From: Burkholderia metallica
Lineage (GTDB): Bacteria > Pseudomonadota > Gammaproteobacteria > Burkholderiales > Burkholderiaceae
Length of the DNA stretch: 64,000 bases
Direction of reading: 5' to 3'
Assembly: GCF_902832845.1 (NCBI RefSeq)
Contig: NZ_CADFDB010000002.1
Location: 1-64,000, forward strand
Made by a program: the position numbers and the translations under genes. Of the stretch, positions 18,033-26,768 are shown piece by piece. Below the pieces are notes generated by a model. That model was given only the letters and a program-made list of their open reading frames with translations. It did not search any database and had not been told where the DNA came from. The first letter of the stretch is position 1. Each line of letters starts with the position of its first letter.

Positions 18033-19802
18033 ATGTACGGCACCTACCATCTCCCGCTCGTCCTGCTGTCGCTCGCGATCGCGACGCTGGCGTCCTATAC
18101 GACCCTCGACCTGGCCGGCTTCATTTCGCTGCTCGACAACCCGAAGCTCAGGCGTGCGTGGCTGTGCGGCGGCGCGGCGGCGATGGGCACCGGCATCTGG
18201 TCGATGCATTTCGTCGGCATGCTCGCGTTTTCGCTGCCGATTCCGCTCGGTTACGCGTGGCCGGACACGGGTGCGTCGCTGGCGATCGCGGTGCTCGTGT
18301 CGTACTTCGCGCTGACCGTCGTCACGCGCGCGCGGCTGGGCTGGCGGCGCCTGCTCGCGGGCGGCGCGCTGATGGGCGGCGGGATCGCCGGCATGCACTA
18401 CGCGGGGATGGCCGCGATGCGCATGACGCCCGCCATTCGCTACGATGCCGTGCTGTTCGCCGCGTCGATCGGCATCGCGGTGATCGCGTCGACCGCCGCG
18501 CTGTGGATCGCGCAGGCGCTGCGCGCGCGGCAGGCGCGCCATGCGACCGCTCAGCGGGTCGGCGCGGCCGTCGTCATGGGGCTCGCCATCACCGGCATGC
18601 ACTACACGGCGATGGCGGCCGCGCACTTCGCGCCGGACGCGCGGTGCGGGGCCGCGAACGGCGTCGACATGCCGTGGCTCGCGACGACCGTCGCGCTGTT
18701 TACGACGGGGACACTGGTCGTCACGCTGCTGCTGAGCCGGTTCGATGCGCGCACCACCTTTCTGCGCGGCATGACCGACACGCTCGAACGGCTCGTGCGC
18801 GTGCGCACCGCCGAACTGGAACGCGCGCTGCACCGCTACGAACAGACGACGGCGATGCTGCAGCGTACGCGCGAGAACATGGCGACCGAGATCGACGAAC
18901 GCAAGGCCGCCCAGGCGCGGCTCGAACAGGAGAAGGACGAGCAGCGACGCCTGTTGCACGCGCTGGAGGAAACCCACGTGCAGTTGCTGCAATCGGAAAA
19001 GCTCGCGTCGATCGGTCAGCTCGCGGCCGGCGTCGCGCACGAGATCAACAATCCGATCGGCTTCGTCAGCGCGAACCTCAATACGCTGAAAACGTGGGTG
19101 GATGGCCTGCTCGACGTGATCGCCGCGCACGAAGCCGTGGCGGCGCAGCTCGATCCGGCCGCGCGCGACGCGCTGACGGCGAAGGCCCGCGGGGCGGATC
19201 TCGACTACGTGCGCGCCGAGATCGCGACGCTGATCGACGAATCGATCGACGGTGCGCTGCGCGTGCGGCGCATCGTGCAGGACCTGCGCGATTTTTCGCG
19301 CCCGGCGAGCGACGCGTGGAGCGTGGTCGATCTGCGCGCGGGCCTGGAAAGCACGCTCAACGTCGTCCACAACGAACTCAAGTACAAGGCCGACATCGTG
19401 CGCGATTACGGCGACGTGCCGCCGGTCGAGTGCCTGCCGTCGCAGTTGAACCAGGTCTTCATGAACCTGCTGGTGAACGCGGCGCAGGCGATTGCCGAGC
19501 GCGGCGTGATCACGATCCGCACGTCGAGCGACGGCGAGCAGGTGTCGATCGCGATCAGCGACACCGGAGCCGGGATGACGCCCGACGTCGTGCGGCGGAT
19601 CTTCGATCCGTTCTTCACGACCAAGCCGGTCGGGCAGGGCACAGGCCTCGGCCTGTCGGTATCGCACGGCATCGTCGAGCGGCATCGCGGCACCATCGAC
19701 GTGACGAGCGAGCCCGGGCGCGGCACGACGTTCTGCGTGCGGCTGCCGATCCGGCGCAGCGGCGCGCGCGTGAATCCGGAAGCGCTGGTGCAACGGGCGT
19801 GA
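18033..19802 (+). CDS. MHYT-domain sensor histidine kinase
   Basis: A 589-residue membrane kinase (ATG 18033; an upstream in-frame GTG at 17982 is less likely). Residues about 1-245 are a seven-helix MHYT sensor with the metal-binding-type motifs WSMHFVGML, MHYAGMAAM and MHYTAMAA. A coiled coil follows (about 260-330), then HisKA with the phospho-His in GVAHEINNPIGFV, and HATPase_c with N box (NQVFMNLLVNAAQAI), DTGAGM and GTGLGLSVSHGI. MHYT modules are proposed to sense diatomic gases such as O2, CO or NO through bound metal. It shares an operon with the receiver/HD-GYP gene just upstream. Confidence 0.93.
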   Translation: MYGTYHLPLVLLSLAIATLASYTTLDLAGFISLLDNPKLRRAWLCGGAAAMGTGIWSMHFVGMLAFSLPIPLGYAWPDTGASLAIAVLVSYFALTVVTRARLGWRRLLAGGALMGGGIAGMHYAGMAAMRMTPAIRYDAVLFAASIGIAVIASTAALWIAQALRARQARHATAQRVGAAVVMGLAITGMHYTAMAAAHFAPDARCGAANGVDMPWLATTVALFTTGTLVVTLLLSRFDARTTFLRGMTDTLERLVRVRTAELERALHRYEQTTAMLQRTRENMATEIDERKAAQARLEQEKDEQRRLLHALEETHVQLLQSEKLASIGQLAAGVAHEINNPIGFVSANLNTLKTWVDGLLDVIAAHEAVAAQLDPAARDALTAKARGADLDYVRAEIATLIDESIDGALRVRRIVQDLRDFSRPASDAWSVVDLRAGLESTLNVVHNELKYKADIVRDYGDVPPVECLPSQLNQVFMNLLVNAAQAIAERGVITIRTSSDGEQVSIAISDTGAGMTPDVVRRIFDPFFTTKPVGQGTGLGLSVSHGIVERHRGTIDVTSEPGRGTTFCVRLPIRRSGARVNPEALVQRA

Positions 19803-19878
19803 GCGGAGGATGACGGCGTCGTACGCGCCTGGCCGGCTCGGCTCGCGCGCTGGCCGCGTTTGCGGCGCTTGCCGCGTG

Positions 19879-20982
19879 TCATCGCTGGCGCTGGCGGCGT
19901 TGGCGACGAAAGAAATGCCAGAACATCGCGGCGGCGTCCGGCCCGGTGGCGGAATGAAACGGCTCGCGCGGGTCGCCGCCGCTCCATGCGTGCGGCAGCC
20001 GGCGGACGATGCAGACCCTGACGACGAGCCGGCCGCCCTTCCGATAGTCGACGTAGTCGACCTCGTCGCGCGCATGGCTGCGTTGCTCGCCGACGCGCAG
20101 CGCGCCGTGCTCGTCGACGAGCCGGTTGAGCCGTGCGAACTGGATGCCGAGCTGCGTTGCGTTCCGGTCGGTCACGACCGTATCGAGCGCGCCGTGCACG
20201 ACGAGGGCCGGCATGCCGGGATAGGACGCGACGTCGGCGCACGCGTCGACCGCGCGGACCGGTTCGTCGCGCAGGCCGCGACGCATCAGGTTCATCGCCG
20301 CCATCGTCGACGACGGCGGCGCGATGGCGGGGCCGGAGTGCAGGCCCACGGCCGCGAATCGGTCGGGATAGCGCAACGCCAGCGCCGCGGCAAGCCCCGC
20401 ACCGGCCGACATACCGGCCAGGTAGATCCGGTCGCGGTCGAAGCCATGCCGTTGCGCGACGGCGTCGACCAGCGACACGACGGCCGCGGCTTCGGACTCC
20501 GTTGCGTCGCCATGCCAGTGCCAGCAGCGGTGCGCATGCGCGGTTTTGGCTTGTTCGGGAAACAGCACGGCGAAGCCCGAGCGCTCGGCGAGACCGCACA
20601 TGCGCGTGCCCGCCGCGAACGATTCGGCACTCTGCTTGCAGCCGTGCAGCATGACGACGACCGGCAGGCCGGCCGTCGTTGCCGGCGCGGCGGGGAGATA
20701 CAGCGCGTACGCAAGATGGTTCACGTAGCGGCCCGCGCTCGGGCCGGCGGAATGAAACGAGCGCAGCCATGTGCCGGGCGCTTTGTTCGTCGGAGTACGG
20801 GGGGACGGCGCGGCGGCGGTGCGGGCGGTAGCGGCCGGCCGGGCGGCCGGCTTGATCGCCCGTTTGGCGGCCGGTCGCGGCTTGCCGGTGCGCTTCGTCG
20901 GGCGCTTCGCCGGGCGCGCACCGGTGGCGGCGGCGAGCAGTTCGAGAGGCCGTAACCAGAGGCTGGTTTTTTTCCTGGGCAT
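19879..20982 (-). CDS. PHB depolymerase family esterase
   Basis: A 367-residue alpha/beta-hydrolase of the LpqC/PHB-depolymerase family (ATG 20982, MPRKKTSLWLRPLEL; a TTG at 20988 is also in frame). An N-terminal Lys/Arg/Ala/Pro-rich low-complexity stretch (residues 20-65) precedes the catalytic domain. The oxyanion region is VVMLHGCKQSAESFAAG, the lipase box GMSAGAG, the acid in VVHGALDTVV and the His in RRLPHAWSGGD. No signal peptide is clear, so it may act on intracellular polyhydroxybutyrate granules or other esters. The gene is convergent with the kinase gene (76-bp gap). Confidence 0.88.
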   Translation of the reverse strand: MPRKKTSLWLRPLELLAAATGARPAKRPTKRTGKPRPAAKRAIKPAARPAATARTAAAPSPRTPTNKAPGTWLRSFHSAGPSAGRYVNHLAYALYLPAAPATTAGLPVVVMLHGCKQSAESFAAGTRMCGLAERSGFAVLFPEQAKTAHAHRCWHWHGDATESEAAAVVSLVDAVAQRHGFDRDRIYLAGMSAGAGLAAALALRYPDRFAAVGLHSGPAIAPPSSTMAAMNLMRRGLRDEPVRAVDACADVASYPGMPALVVHGALDTVVTDRNATQLGIQFARLNRLVDEHGALRVGEQRSHARDEVDYVDYRKGGRLVVRVCIVRRLPHAWSGGDPREPFHSATGPDAAAMFWHFFRRQRRQRQR

Positions 20983-21394
20983 GTGCAATTTCGTGCCGGT
21001 GCCGGCCGGGGCGGGACGATGCGGCCGATTCCGCCGTCGAGTCGAGAATCGAAAGGGGCGCGGAGCAAGGTTCGTGCTGCCGCCGCTTGCGTGTCGGAAC
21101 AGGTCGGCCGGTCGGATGCAACGTCAAGCGCAATCGTGCGGAACGGCGGCGATCCGGTTCGATTCTGCCATTGTCGACGTTAACGGTCCGATATGACGTG
21201 CGTGCGAATCGACGCATGCTCCGGCCCCGTCGACCGCCCGGTTACCGCCGGTGCAGCAGCGTGCCGCCACGTCACGCCTTGATAGACAACGCGGAATGTC
21301 GGTACCGTAGCACGCTTGATCGCCCATTCTCGGGCATCCCGGTTTTACATCCCATCATGCGCCGGTCGTCGAATCCGGCGAAGGAGTGTCGATC
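20983..21394. other. Intergenic region
   Basis: About 410 bp between the esterase gene and the GNAT gene, which diverge. No coding signal beyond short noise frames; it should contain both promoters. Confidence 0.45.
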
Positions 21395-21919
21395 TTGACG
21401 ATGACAGGAACGGACGAACCCGTGATTCGCCGGGCCAGCCCGCTCGATGCGCCGGCTGTGCTGGCGATCTTCGATGACGTGGTCGCGTGGTTCGTCGCGA
21501 TCGGCAACGAAGGGCAATGGGGCCGCGAGCCGTGGTCGACCCAGCCCAGGCGGATTGCGCTCGTGACCGAAGCCTGCGCGCTGCCCGACGCATGGGTGGC
21601 GGAGGATCGGGAAGGCCGCATCCTGGGCGCATTGATCCTCGGCGAATCCATGCCCTACGTGCCGCCCGCGACCGAGCCGGAAATCTACGTGCGCGTGCTG
21701 GTCGCGTCGCGCGACGCGCGGGCGCGCGGTGTCGGCCGGCGTCTGATGGCTTTCGCGGACGAGCGCGCCCGGGCGGCCGGGGTGCGGCGCCTGCGGGTGG
21801 ATTGCTACGGCGGCGGCACGGGCGCGCTGGTGCGCTTCTACGAGTCGTGCGGGTATCGGCGCATTTCAACCTTCGACGTGGACGGATGGCCGGGGCAGTT
21901 GCTCGGGCGTAGCGTGTGA
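21395..21919 (+). CDS. GNAT family N-acetyltransferase
   Basis: A 174-residue GNAT (core begins VIRRASPLDAPAVLAIFDDV). Motif A is VLVASRDARARGVGRRLMAF (about residues 108-127) and the C-terminal LVRFYESCGYRR is motif B. The best Shine-Dalgarno, AAGGAG at 21381-21386, sits 8 bp before a TTG at 21395; a GTG at 21386 overlaps it and an ATG at 21401 is 14 bp away. I chose TTG, but ATG is possible. Acceptor unknown; the conserved Trp-rich segment EGQWGREPWSTQP lies near the substrate side. Confidence 0.85.
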   Translation: MTMTGTDEPVIRRASPLDAPAVLAIFDDVVAWFVAIGNEGQWGREPWSTQPRRIALVTEACALPDAWVAEDREGRILGALILGESMPYVPPATEPEIYVRVLVASRDARARGVGRRLMAFADERARAAGVRRLRVDCYGGGTGALVRFYESCGYRRISTFDVDGWPGQLLGRSV

Positions 21920-22162
21920 CGACACGGGTGCGGGTGTTCGTCGGCTGGGCAGGCCGTCCCGGTACAGCCCGGCGGCGAGTTCGACTGCACGCGCCGGCGT
22001 CGTGTGCGCCGGCCGGAACGCGTCGCCTTCGATCGTTTCATCGGGAAACCCGGCGACGAGCGTAAACGGCGCGGTCGAGCGGCAAGCCTCGATCACATGG
22101 CACGGGATGCCGTTGATGCGCGGAAACGGCAGGGCGCCCGCGTGATCGTGCCACCCACCGCG

Positions 22163-23380
22163 TCAGCCGGAAACGGCCGGTTGTGCAACCGTCGTCGCGT
22201 GGGCCGACGCACCGTGATGCGCCGGCGCACCGGCTGCGTCGTGCACAGTCGGCAGCGCGATCCGCACATACAGGAACGCGCGCCGCTCGCGATCGGGCAG
22301 CACCTGCGGCCCGTAGTTGATCGTGACCGCGCCGTCGCGGAGCTCGCCCGCCTGCGCGAAGCACCACGCGCGGGGATCGCTGTCGAGCAGGAATTCGGCG
22401 CGCGCGTAAGCGTGCGGCTCGAACAGCTCGGGAATCGTCACCGCGCGCCCGTCGAGCTTGTCGAGCAGCGCTTCGGCCACGTCGAAGCCGTAGCCGTCGC
22501 GCACGATGTCGCAGATGAAGCTGCCCGCGATGCGCGGATTCAGCTCGATCACGTGCGGCACGCCGTCGTGCACGATGCAGTCCAGGTGGACGGGCCCCCA
22601 GGTCAGCCCGGCGGCCGCCGTGGCGCGCGCGCCGACGTCGATCAGCGCGCGCAGCGTATCCGCGTCGAGGTCGAGTTCGGACGTATAGCCGCGCTCGAGA
22701 AAGCCGGCCCCATGCCGCTTCAGCTTGCGCAGCGCGCCGACGTAGCGGCCGTCGAAATACTCGATGCAGTATTCGCTGCCGCTCAGGAATTCCTCGATCA
22801 CGACGCGCTCGGTCGCAAGCGCCTGCGCATCGGTCTGCGCAGCGGCGAGCGCGTCGAGCTGCGCGCGTACGCCGGCGATGTCCTCGCAGCGCCGCACGCC
22901 GTCGCTCGCCGAGCCTTCCGACGGCTTGACGACGACCGGGAACCGCAGCGGAGCGGCCGCCGCCGCGAGCGCCGCCGGCGCGGCCAGCGTGCCCGTGACG
23001 AACTGCGCGGCCGGGATGCCGTGCGCGGCGAGCAGCGCCTTCTGATTCGACTTCGATACCGCGTGCGCGACGTGGCGCGCATCGGGGCCGGGCAGGCCGA
23101 GCGCGTCGGCGACCCACGCGGCGGTGCGCGCATAGGTGTCGTGCGCGGTCGTCACGCGCAGCGTGTCGAGTTCGTCCGGAAAGCGCGTGCGCAGCCAGCC
23201 GGCGAGCTGGCCGGCGTCGGGCTCGAGATTGATCGTCTCGACGCCGGCCGGAAACACGCCGTCGAGACGGTGGCCGGGCGCGGTGATCACGGTCACGGCT
23301 GCGTGGCGGGCGAGCGCGCCGCGCACGAGCGCGACGCTGCTGCCGGTGGCGCGGGCGCCGATCACGATGAGTCGCTTCAT
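22163..23380 (-). CDS. ATP-grasp ligase A (carboxylate-amine ligase-like)
   Basis: A 405-residue ATP-grasp protein. A Rossmann-like N-terminal domain (MKRLIVIGARATGSSVALVR) is followed by the ATP-grasp fold. It has the K in FPVVVKPSEGSASDGV, the adenine-loop VVIEEFLSGSEYCIEYF, and the metal-ligand region VHLDCIVHDGVPHVIELNPRI. The layout matches L-amino-acid ligases and related enzymes (DdaF, BtrJ and BacD types) that make an acyl-phosphate and join it to an amine. Substrates are unknown. It is 49 bp downstream of the BASS-like transporter on the same strand and about 3 kb from a second ATP-grasp gene. Confidence 0.88.
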   Translation of the reverse strand: MKRLIVIGARATGSSVALVRGALARHAAVTVITAPGHRLDGVFPAGVETINLEPDAGQLAGWLRTRFPDELDTLRVTTAHDTYARTAAWVADALGLPGPDARHVAHAVSKSNQKALLAAHGIPAAQFVTGTLAAPAALAAAAAPLRFPVVVKPSEGSASDGVRRCEDIAGVRAQLDALAAAQTDAQALATERVVIEEFLSGSEYCIEYFDGRYVGALRKLKRHGAGFLERGYTSELDLDADTLRALIDVGARATAAAGLTWGPVHLDCIVHDGVPHVIELNPRIAGSFICDIVRDGYGFDVAEALLDKLDGRAVTIPELFEPHAYARAEFLLDSDPRAWCFAQAGELRDGAVTINYGPQVLPDRERRAFLYVRIALPTVHDAAGAPAHHGASAHATTVAQPAVSG

Positions 23381-23429
23381 GCTGGGTCCTTGGTCGAGTG
23401 CGAAAGCGGGGGGCGGCGTTGCCGGCCGG

Positions 23430-24374
23430 CTAGCGCGCGCGCCGGCGCAGGCGCTGCGCTTCGAGGCGCGGCAGCAGGTGCTGGACGACGCGCGGCAACG
23501 TATAGATCGGCAACTGCGCGCACGTGAACACGAGTGCCATCGTCGGCGTCGCGGCGAGCCCGAGCGCGGCCCACATCAGGCCGACGTTGCGATTGGCGAC
23601 GATCAGCGCGACGTTCAGCCGCGTGCGCACGTCGCCGGGCGTGAGCCCGTACGCGATGACCTGGAAGCCCGCGTTGACGGCGAACGCGAGCGCGATCGCG
23701 GTCAATGCGCGGTGCGGCGCGTCGATGATCGATTGCTGCATGCCGGCCATCGTGCCGAGCGCGAACACCAGCAGCGCGACGACGACGGTCGCATCGATCG
23801 GCGTCGCGTAGCGGTCGAGCCGCGACCCCGCGAACCGCCGCACGAGCAGCGCGACGCCCTCGGCGCTGCCGATCAGCAGCGCGAGCCGCAACGCGAGATT
23901 CAGCGGCGAGATCGATACGGCCGCGTCGTGGCTGAACCAGGCCGTCAGCAGCGGCGCGGTGAGCGGGACGAACACCATCGATGCGAGCGTGGCGACGAGC
24001 GCGACGCTCGCATCGAGCGACAGCATCCGCGCGATCGTCGACGTGCCGCTCGACGGCGGCGCGCAGTACGCGATCACCAGCGCGACGACCCAGTCGTACG
24101 GCATCCCGGCGAGCCGTGCGGCGATGCCGAGCGCGACCGGGCACGCGATCATCGTCGCGGCGGGCAGCAGCAGCGACACGGCCGGCCGCCGCGCGACCGC
24201 GCGCACCGCGCTCGGTTCGACGCGCAGCAGCGTGCCGAGCACGAACAGGAACACCGTGACCGGCATCAGCGGCCGCGCGAGTTCGGCGAGCGGCGGCACC
24301 AGCAGCCCGAGGCCGACGCCGCAGGCGAGCACCGTCGGGCCGCGCCGCACCAGCGCGGCGATCAGCGCGCGCAC
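23430..24374 (-). CDS. BASS-family (bile acid:sodium symporter-like) membrane transporter
   Basis: A 314-residue, very hydrophobic protein with about nine or ten membrane segments, starting at a GTG (24374, read MRALIAALVRRGPTVLACG). The LMPVTVFLFVLGTLLRVEP and ALVIAYCAPPSSGTSTIARM segments match the two-domain BASS fold with its crossover region. Such proteins move organic anions; here it might import a precursor or export the cluster product. It precedes ATP-grasp ligase A in a two-gene unit, divergent from a LysR gene 166 bp away. Confidence 0.8.
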   Translation of the reverse strand: MRALIAALVRRGPTVLACGVGLGLLVPPLAELARPLMPVTVFLFVLGTLLRVEPSAVRAVARRPAVSLLLPAATMIACPVALGIAARLAGMPYDWVVALVIAYCAPPSSGTSTIARMLSLDASVALVATLASMVFVPLTAPLLTAWFSHDAAVSISPLNLALRLALLIGSAEGVALLVRRFAGSRLDRYATPIDATVVVALLVFALGTMAGMQQSIIDAPHRALTAIALAFAVNAGFQVIAYGLTPGDVRTRLNVALIVANRNVGLMWAALGLAATPTMALVFTCAQLPIYTLPRVVQHLLPRLEAQRLRRRAR

Positions 24375-24540
24375 GGGCGCGCCTCGGGCCGGAGGTGAGC
24401 GATGGCGAAGCCGGGGCGGACAGCGGAGGGCATGCGGTTTCCTCGAACGGCGCGGGCACGCGCAGGATATCCGTCAGGCTAAACCGGATGATCGACGAAG
24501 TAAAATGATATAAACTGAATCAGTAACAAGAGAAATTGAT

Positions 24541-25419
24541 ATGAACATTCCTCTGCTCGAAACCTTCCGCGCGGTCGTCCAGGAAGGCAGCGCGCTGCGA
24601 GCGGCCGAACGGCTCGGCTGCACACAGTCGAACGTCACCGCGCGGCTGCGCCAGCTCGAAGAGTCGCTCGACGCGCCGTTGTTCGACCGGCACGGCAAGC
24701 GGCTGGTGCTGAACGACGCCGGGCGCCGGCTGATTCCGTATTGCGACCGCATCCTGCGCCTCGTCGACGAAGCGACGCAGGTGGTGCGCGAGACGCCGGT
24801 TGCGCGCAGCTTCCGGCTCGGTTCGATGGAAAGCACGGCGGCCACACGGCTGCCGGCGCTCGCCGCCGCGTTGAAGGCGCACGATCCGGCGCTCGGCCTC
24901 GCGGTGCAGATCGGCAGCGAGCCGGACCTGGCCGACGCGCTGCTGCGCGGCCGGATCGACGCCGCGCTCACCGCGCGCGCGGTGGTCCGGCCCGGGTTGC
25001 GCTACGAGCCGGCATTCGCCGAAGAGATGGTACTGGTGAGCGCGGCCACGGTCACGCGCAGGCAGGTGCTGGCCGGCAACGCGGTACGGCTGCTCGCGTT
25101 TCACGACGGCTGCCCGTATCGCGCGGTCGCGGCGCACTGGCTGAAAGCGCGCGGCGTCGCGATCGAGTCGGTGGCGTCGTTCGGCACGTTCGGCGCGATC
25201 CTCGGCTGCGTGGCGGCCGGCATGGGCGTCGCGATCCTGCCGAAGCGGATCACGACCGAACACGTGGCGCGCAAGGAGGTGCGCGCGCATGCGTTCGACG
25301 ATCTCGACAGCGTGACGACCTACCTCGTCACGCCCGAAGACGCGCCCGCGCTGCCCGAACTCGACGCGTTGCGCGCGCTGCTCGGCCGGCAGGCGGGCGC
25401 GTTGCTCGCGCGTTGTTAG
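24541..25419 (+). CDS. LysR-family transcriptional regulator of the ATP-grasp cluster
   Basis: A 292-residue LysR protein starting MNIPLLETFRAVVQEGSALR. The HTH is AAERLGCTQSNVTARLRQLE and the effector domain follows (RLGSMESTAATRLPALAAAL). The gene lies between the transporter/ATP-grasp A unit, from which it diverges, and the ATP-grasp B/MFS unit, with which it converges. It is the only regulator in the 22-31 kb cluster and the obvious candidate for its control. The 166-bp divergent spacer before it is AT-rich compared with its surroundings. Confidence 0.92.
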   Translation: MNIPLLETFRAVVQEGSALRAAERLGCTQSNVTARLRQLEESLDAPLFDRHGKRLVLNDAGRRLIPYCDRILRLVDEATQVVRETPVARSFRLGSMESTAATRLPALAAALKAHDPALGLAVQIGSEPDLADALLRGRIDAALTARAVVRPGLRYEPAFAEEMVLVSAATVTRRQVLAGNAVRLLAFHDGCPYRAVAAHWLKARGVAIESVASFGTFGAILGCVAAGMGVAILPKRITTEHVARKEVRAHAFDDLDSVTTYLVTPEDAPALPELDALRALLGRQAGALLARC

Positions 25420-25449
25420 CGGAGCGCCGCGCATCGCACCGCGATCGCG

Positions 25450-26718
25450 CTAGACCGGCGCGACCGCCCGGTCGTCCGCGAAGAAATCGGTCTCGATTTC
25501 GCGGATGCGGCGGCAATCGTCGAGCAAGCGCTCGAACGTCGGGCTGTAGAGCCCGACCGTGCCGAGCGCCGTCTGCAGGTCGGTCGTCACGCGCAGCGTG
25601 TCGCCCACCTTCGCCCATTGCTTGAGCCCGACGAACGACGGCAGCGCCTCGATCGCCTGCCACGTGAAGTCCCGCCGGAGCACGCCGTTGCGCGACGACA
25701 GCAGCAGCACATGCCCGCAATAGCCGCGGAAATCCGTCGGCGCGGCGACTTCGCCGAACAGCCGCTCCGGATGCAGCACGGCCTCGACGGTGGCCGACAC
25801 ATGATTCTCGCCGCTGACCGCGCTCGTCAGCCGCGGATCGAGGCTGCCGTGCAGCCGCGCGTTCAGCTCGACGATCGTCGGGCCGTCGGCCGTGTCGAAC
25901 AGTTCGAGATGGGTCGGCCCGAAGCGGACGTCGAGCGCATCGAGCACGTCGGCCGCATAGTCGAGCAGCGGCGCGTAGCGCGGATCGGCGTGATTGAGCA
26001 CCAGCATCTTGTCGAGCCGCGGCGAATGCGTGCGGTCGCGGTGCACTTCCCACAGGCTGACCACGCGATGGCGGCCTTCGTAGGATACCGAATCGACGAT
26101 GTACTCCTGCCCTTCCGAATAGCTCTGGATCACGATGTCGTCGTTCGGCTGGTTGTACAGCGAACGGGTGGCCAGCACGTCGCGCGCGGCGGCCTCGACC
26201 TGGTCGAGCGTCCGGCAGATCTTCACGCCGGCCACGCCCGCGCTGCGCGCCGGCTTCACGACGAGCGGCAGCGTGCCGTGCGCGCGCGCCCAGTCGAGCG
26301 TGGCGTCGACCGACGTGCTGTGGAAATGGGCCGGCGCGCGCAGGCCGGCCTGGCGGATGCGCTCGTTCATCGCGTACTTGTCGCGCCGCGCGGCCGACGT
26401 CGCGAGCGGGTTGCGGGTCGGCACGTCGAGCCGCTCGGCCAGCGTGTCGGCCAGCTCCAGCGCCGCGTCGAGGCCGTGCAGCACCGCGCCGATGCGCAGG
26501 TCGCTCAGCTGCGCGAGCGTCGCGTCGATATCGCCGCGATGCTGGACCTGGCGGACGTAGTCGGACGGGACGAACTGGTTCCGGTAGATCTCCGGCAGAT
26601 CGGGGTCGCTGATCACGTGCGCGCAACGGATGCCGTAGGCACGGAACGCGGGTGCCAGATAGGCGGCGGTCGACGCGCCGTCGACGATCAGGACGGTATC
26701 GATGAAGCGATGCGGCAT
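25450..26718 (-). CDS. ATP-grasp ligase B (amino-acid ligase-like)
   Basis: A 422-residue ATP-grasp protein. The frame is open to 28245, but the sequence upstream of MPHRFIDTVLIVDGAS (ATG 26718) is out-of-frame MFS coding, so this is the start. The N-terminal domain is followed by NPLATSAARRDKYAMNERI, the ATP Lys in PLVVKPARSAGVAGV, the loop IVIQSYSEGQEYIVDSV, and the metal ligands in THLELFDTADGPTIVELNAR. The LNARLHGS ending differs from the LNPRIAGS of ligase A, so the two are distant paralogues. It probably makes an amide bond from an activated carboxylate. It follows the MFS gene by 50 bp. Confidence 0.9.
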   Translation of the reverse strand: MPHRFIDTVLIVDGASTAAYLAPAFRAYGIRCAHVISDPDLPEIYRNQFVPSDYVRQVQHRGDIDATLAQLSDLRIGAVLHGLDAALELADTLAERLDVPTRNPLATSAARRDKYAMNERIRQAGLRAPAHFHSTSVDATLDWARAHGTLPLVVKPARSAGVAGVKICRTLDQVEAAARDVLATRSLYNQPNDDIVIQSYSEGQEYIVDSVSYEGRHRVVSLWEVHRDRTHSPRLDKMLVLNHADPRYAPLLDYAADVLDALDVRFGPTHLELFDTADGPTIVELNARLHGSLDPRLTSAVSGENHVSATVEAVLHPERLFGEVAAPTDFRGYCGHVLLLSSRNGVLRRDFTWQAIEALPSFVGLKQWAKVGDTLRVTTDLQTALGTVGLYSPTFERLLDDCRRIREIETDFFADDRAVAPV

Positions 26719-26768
26719 GGGTTCCTCGCTGCGGTGGGGAGTCGGTTGAAGGCGGCGGGCGACGCGGC

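Noticed and set aside
16569-20075. A 1168-codon open frame on the minus strand
   Set aside because: It is antisense to the clearly homologous receiver/HD-GYP and MHYT kinase genes. Its translation is Arg/His/Asp-rich without domains, the normal by-product of high-G+C third positions.
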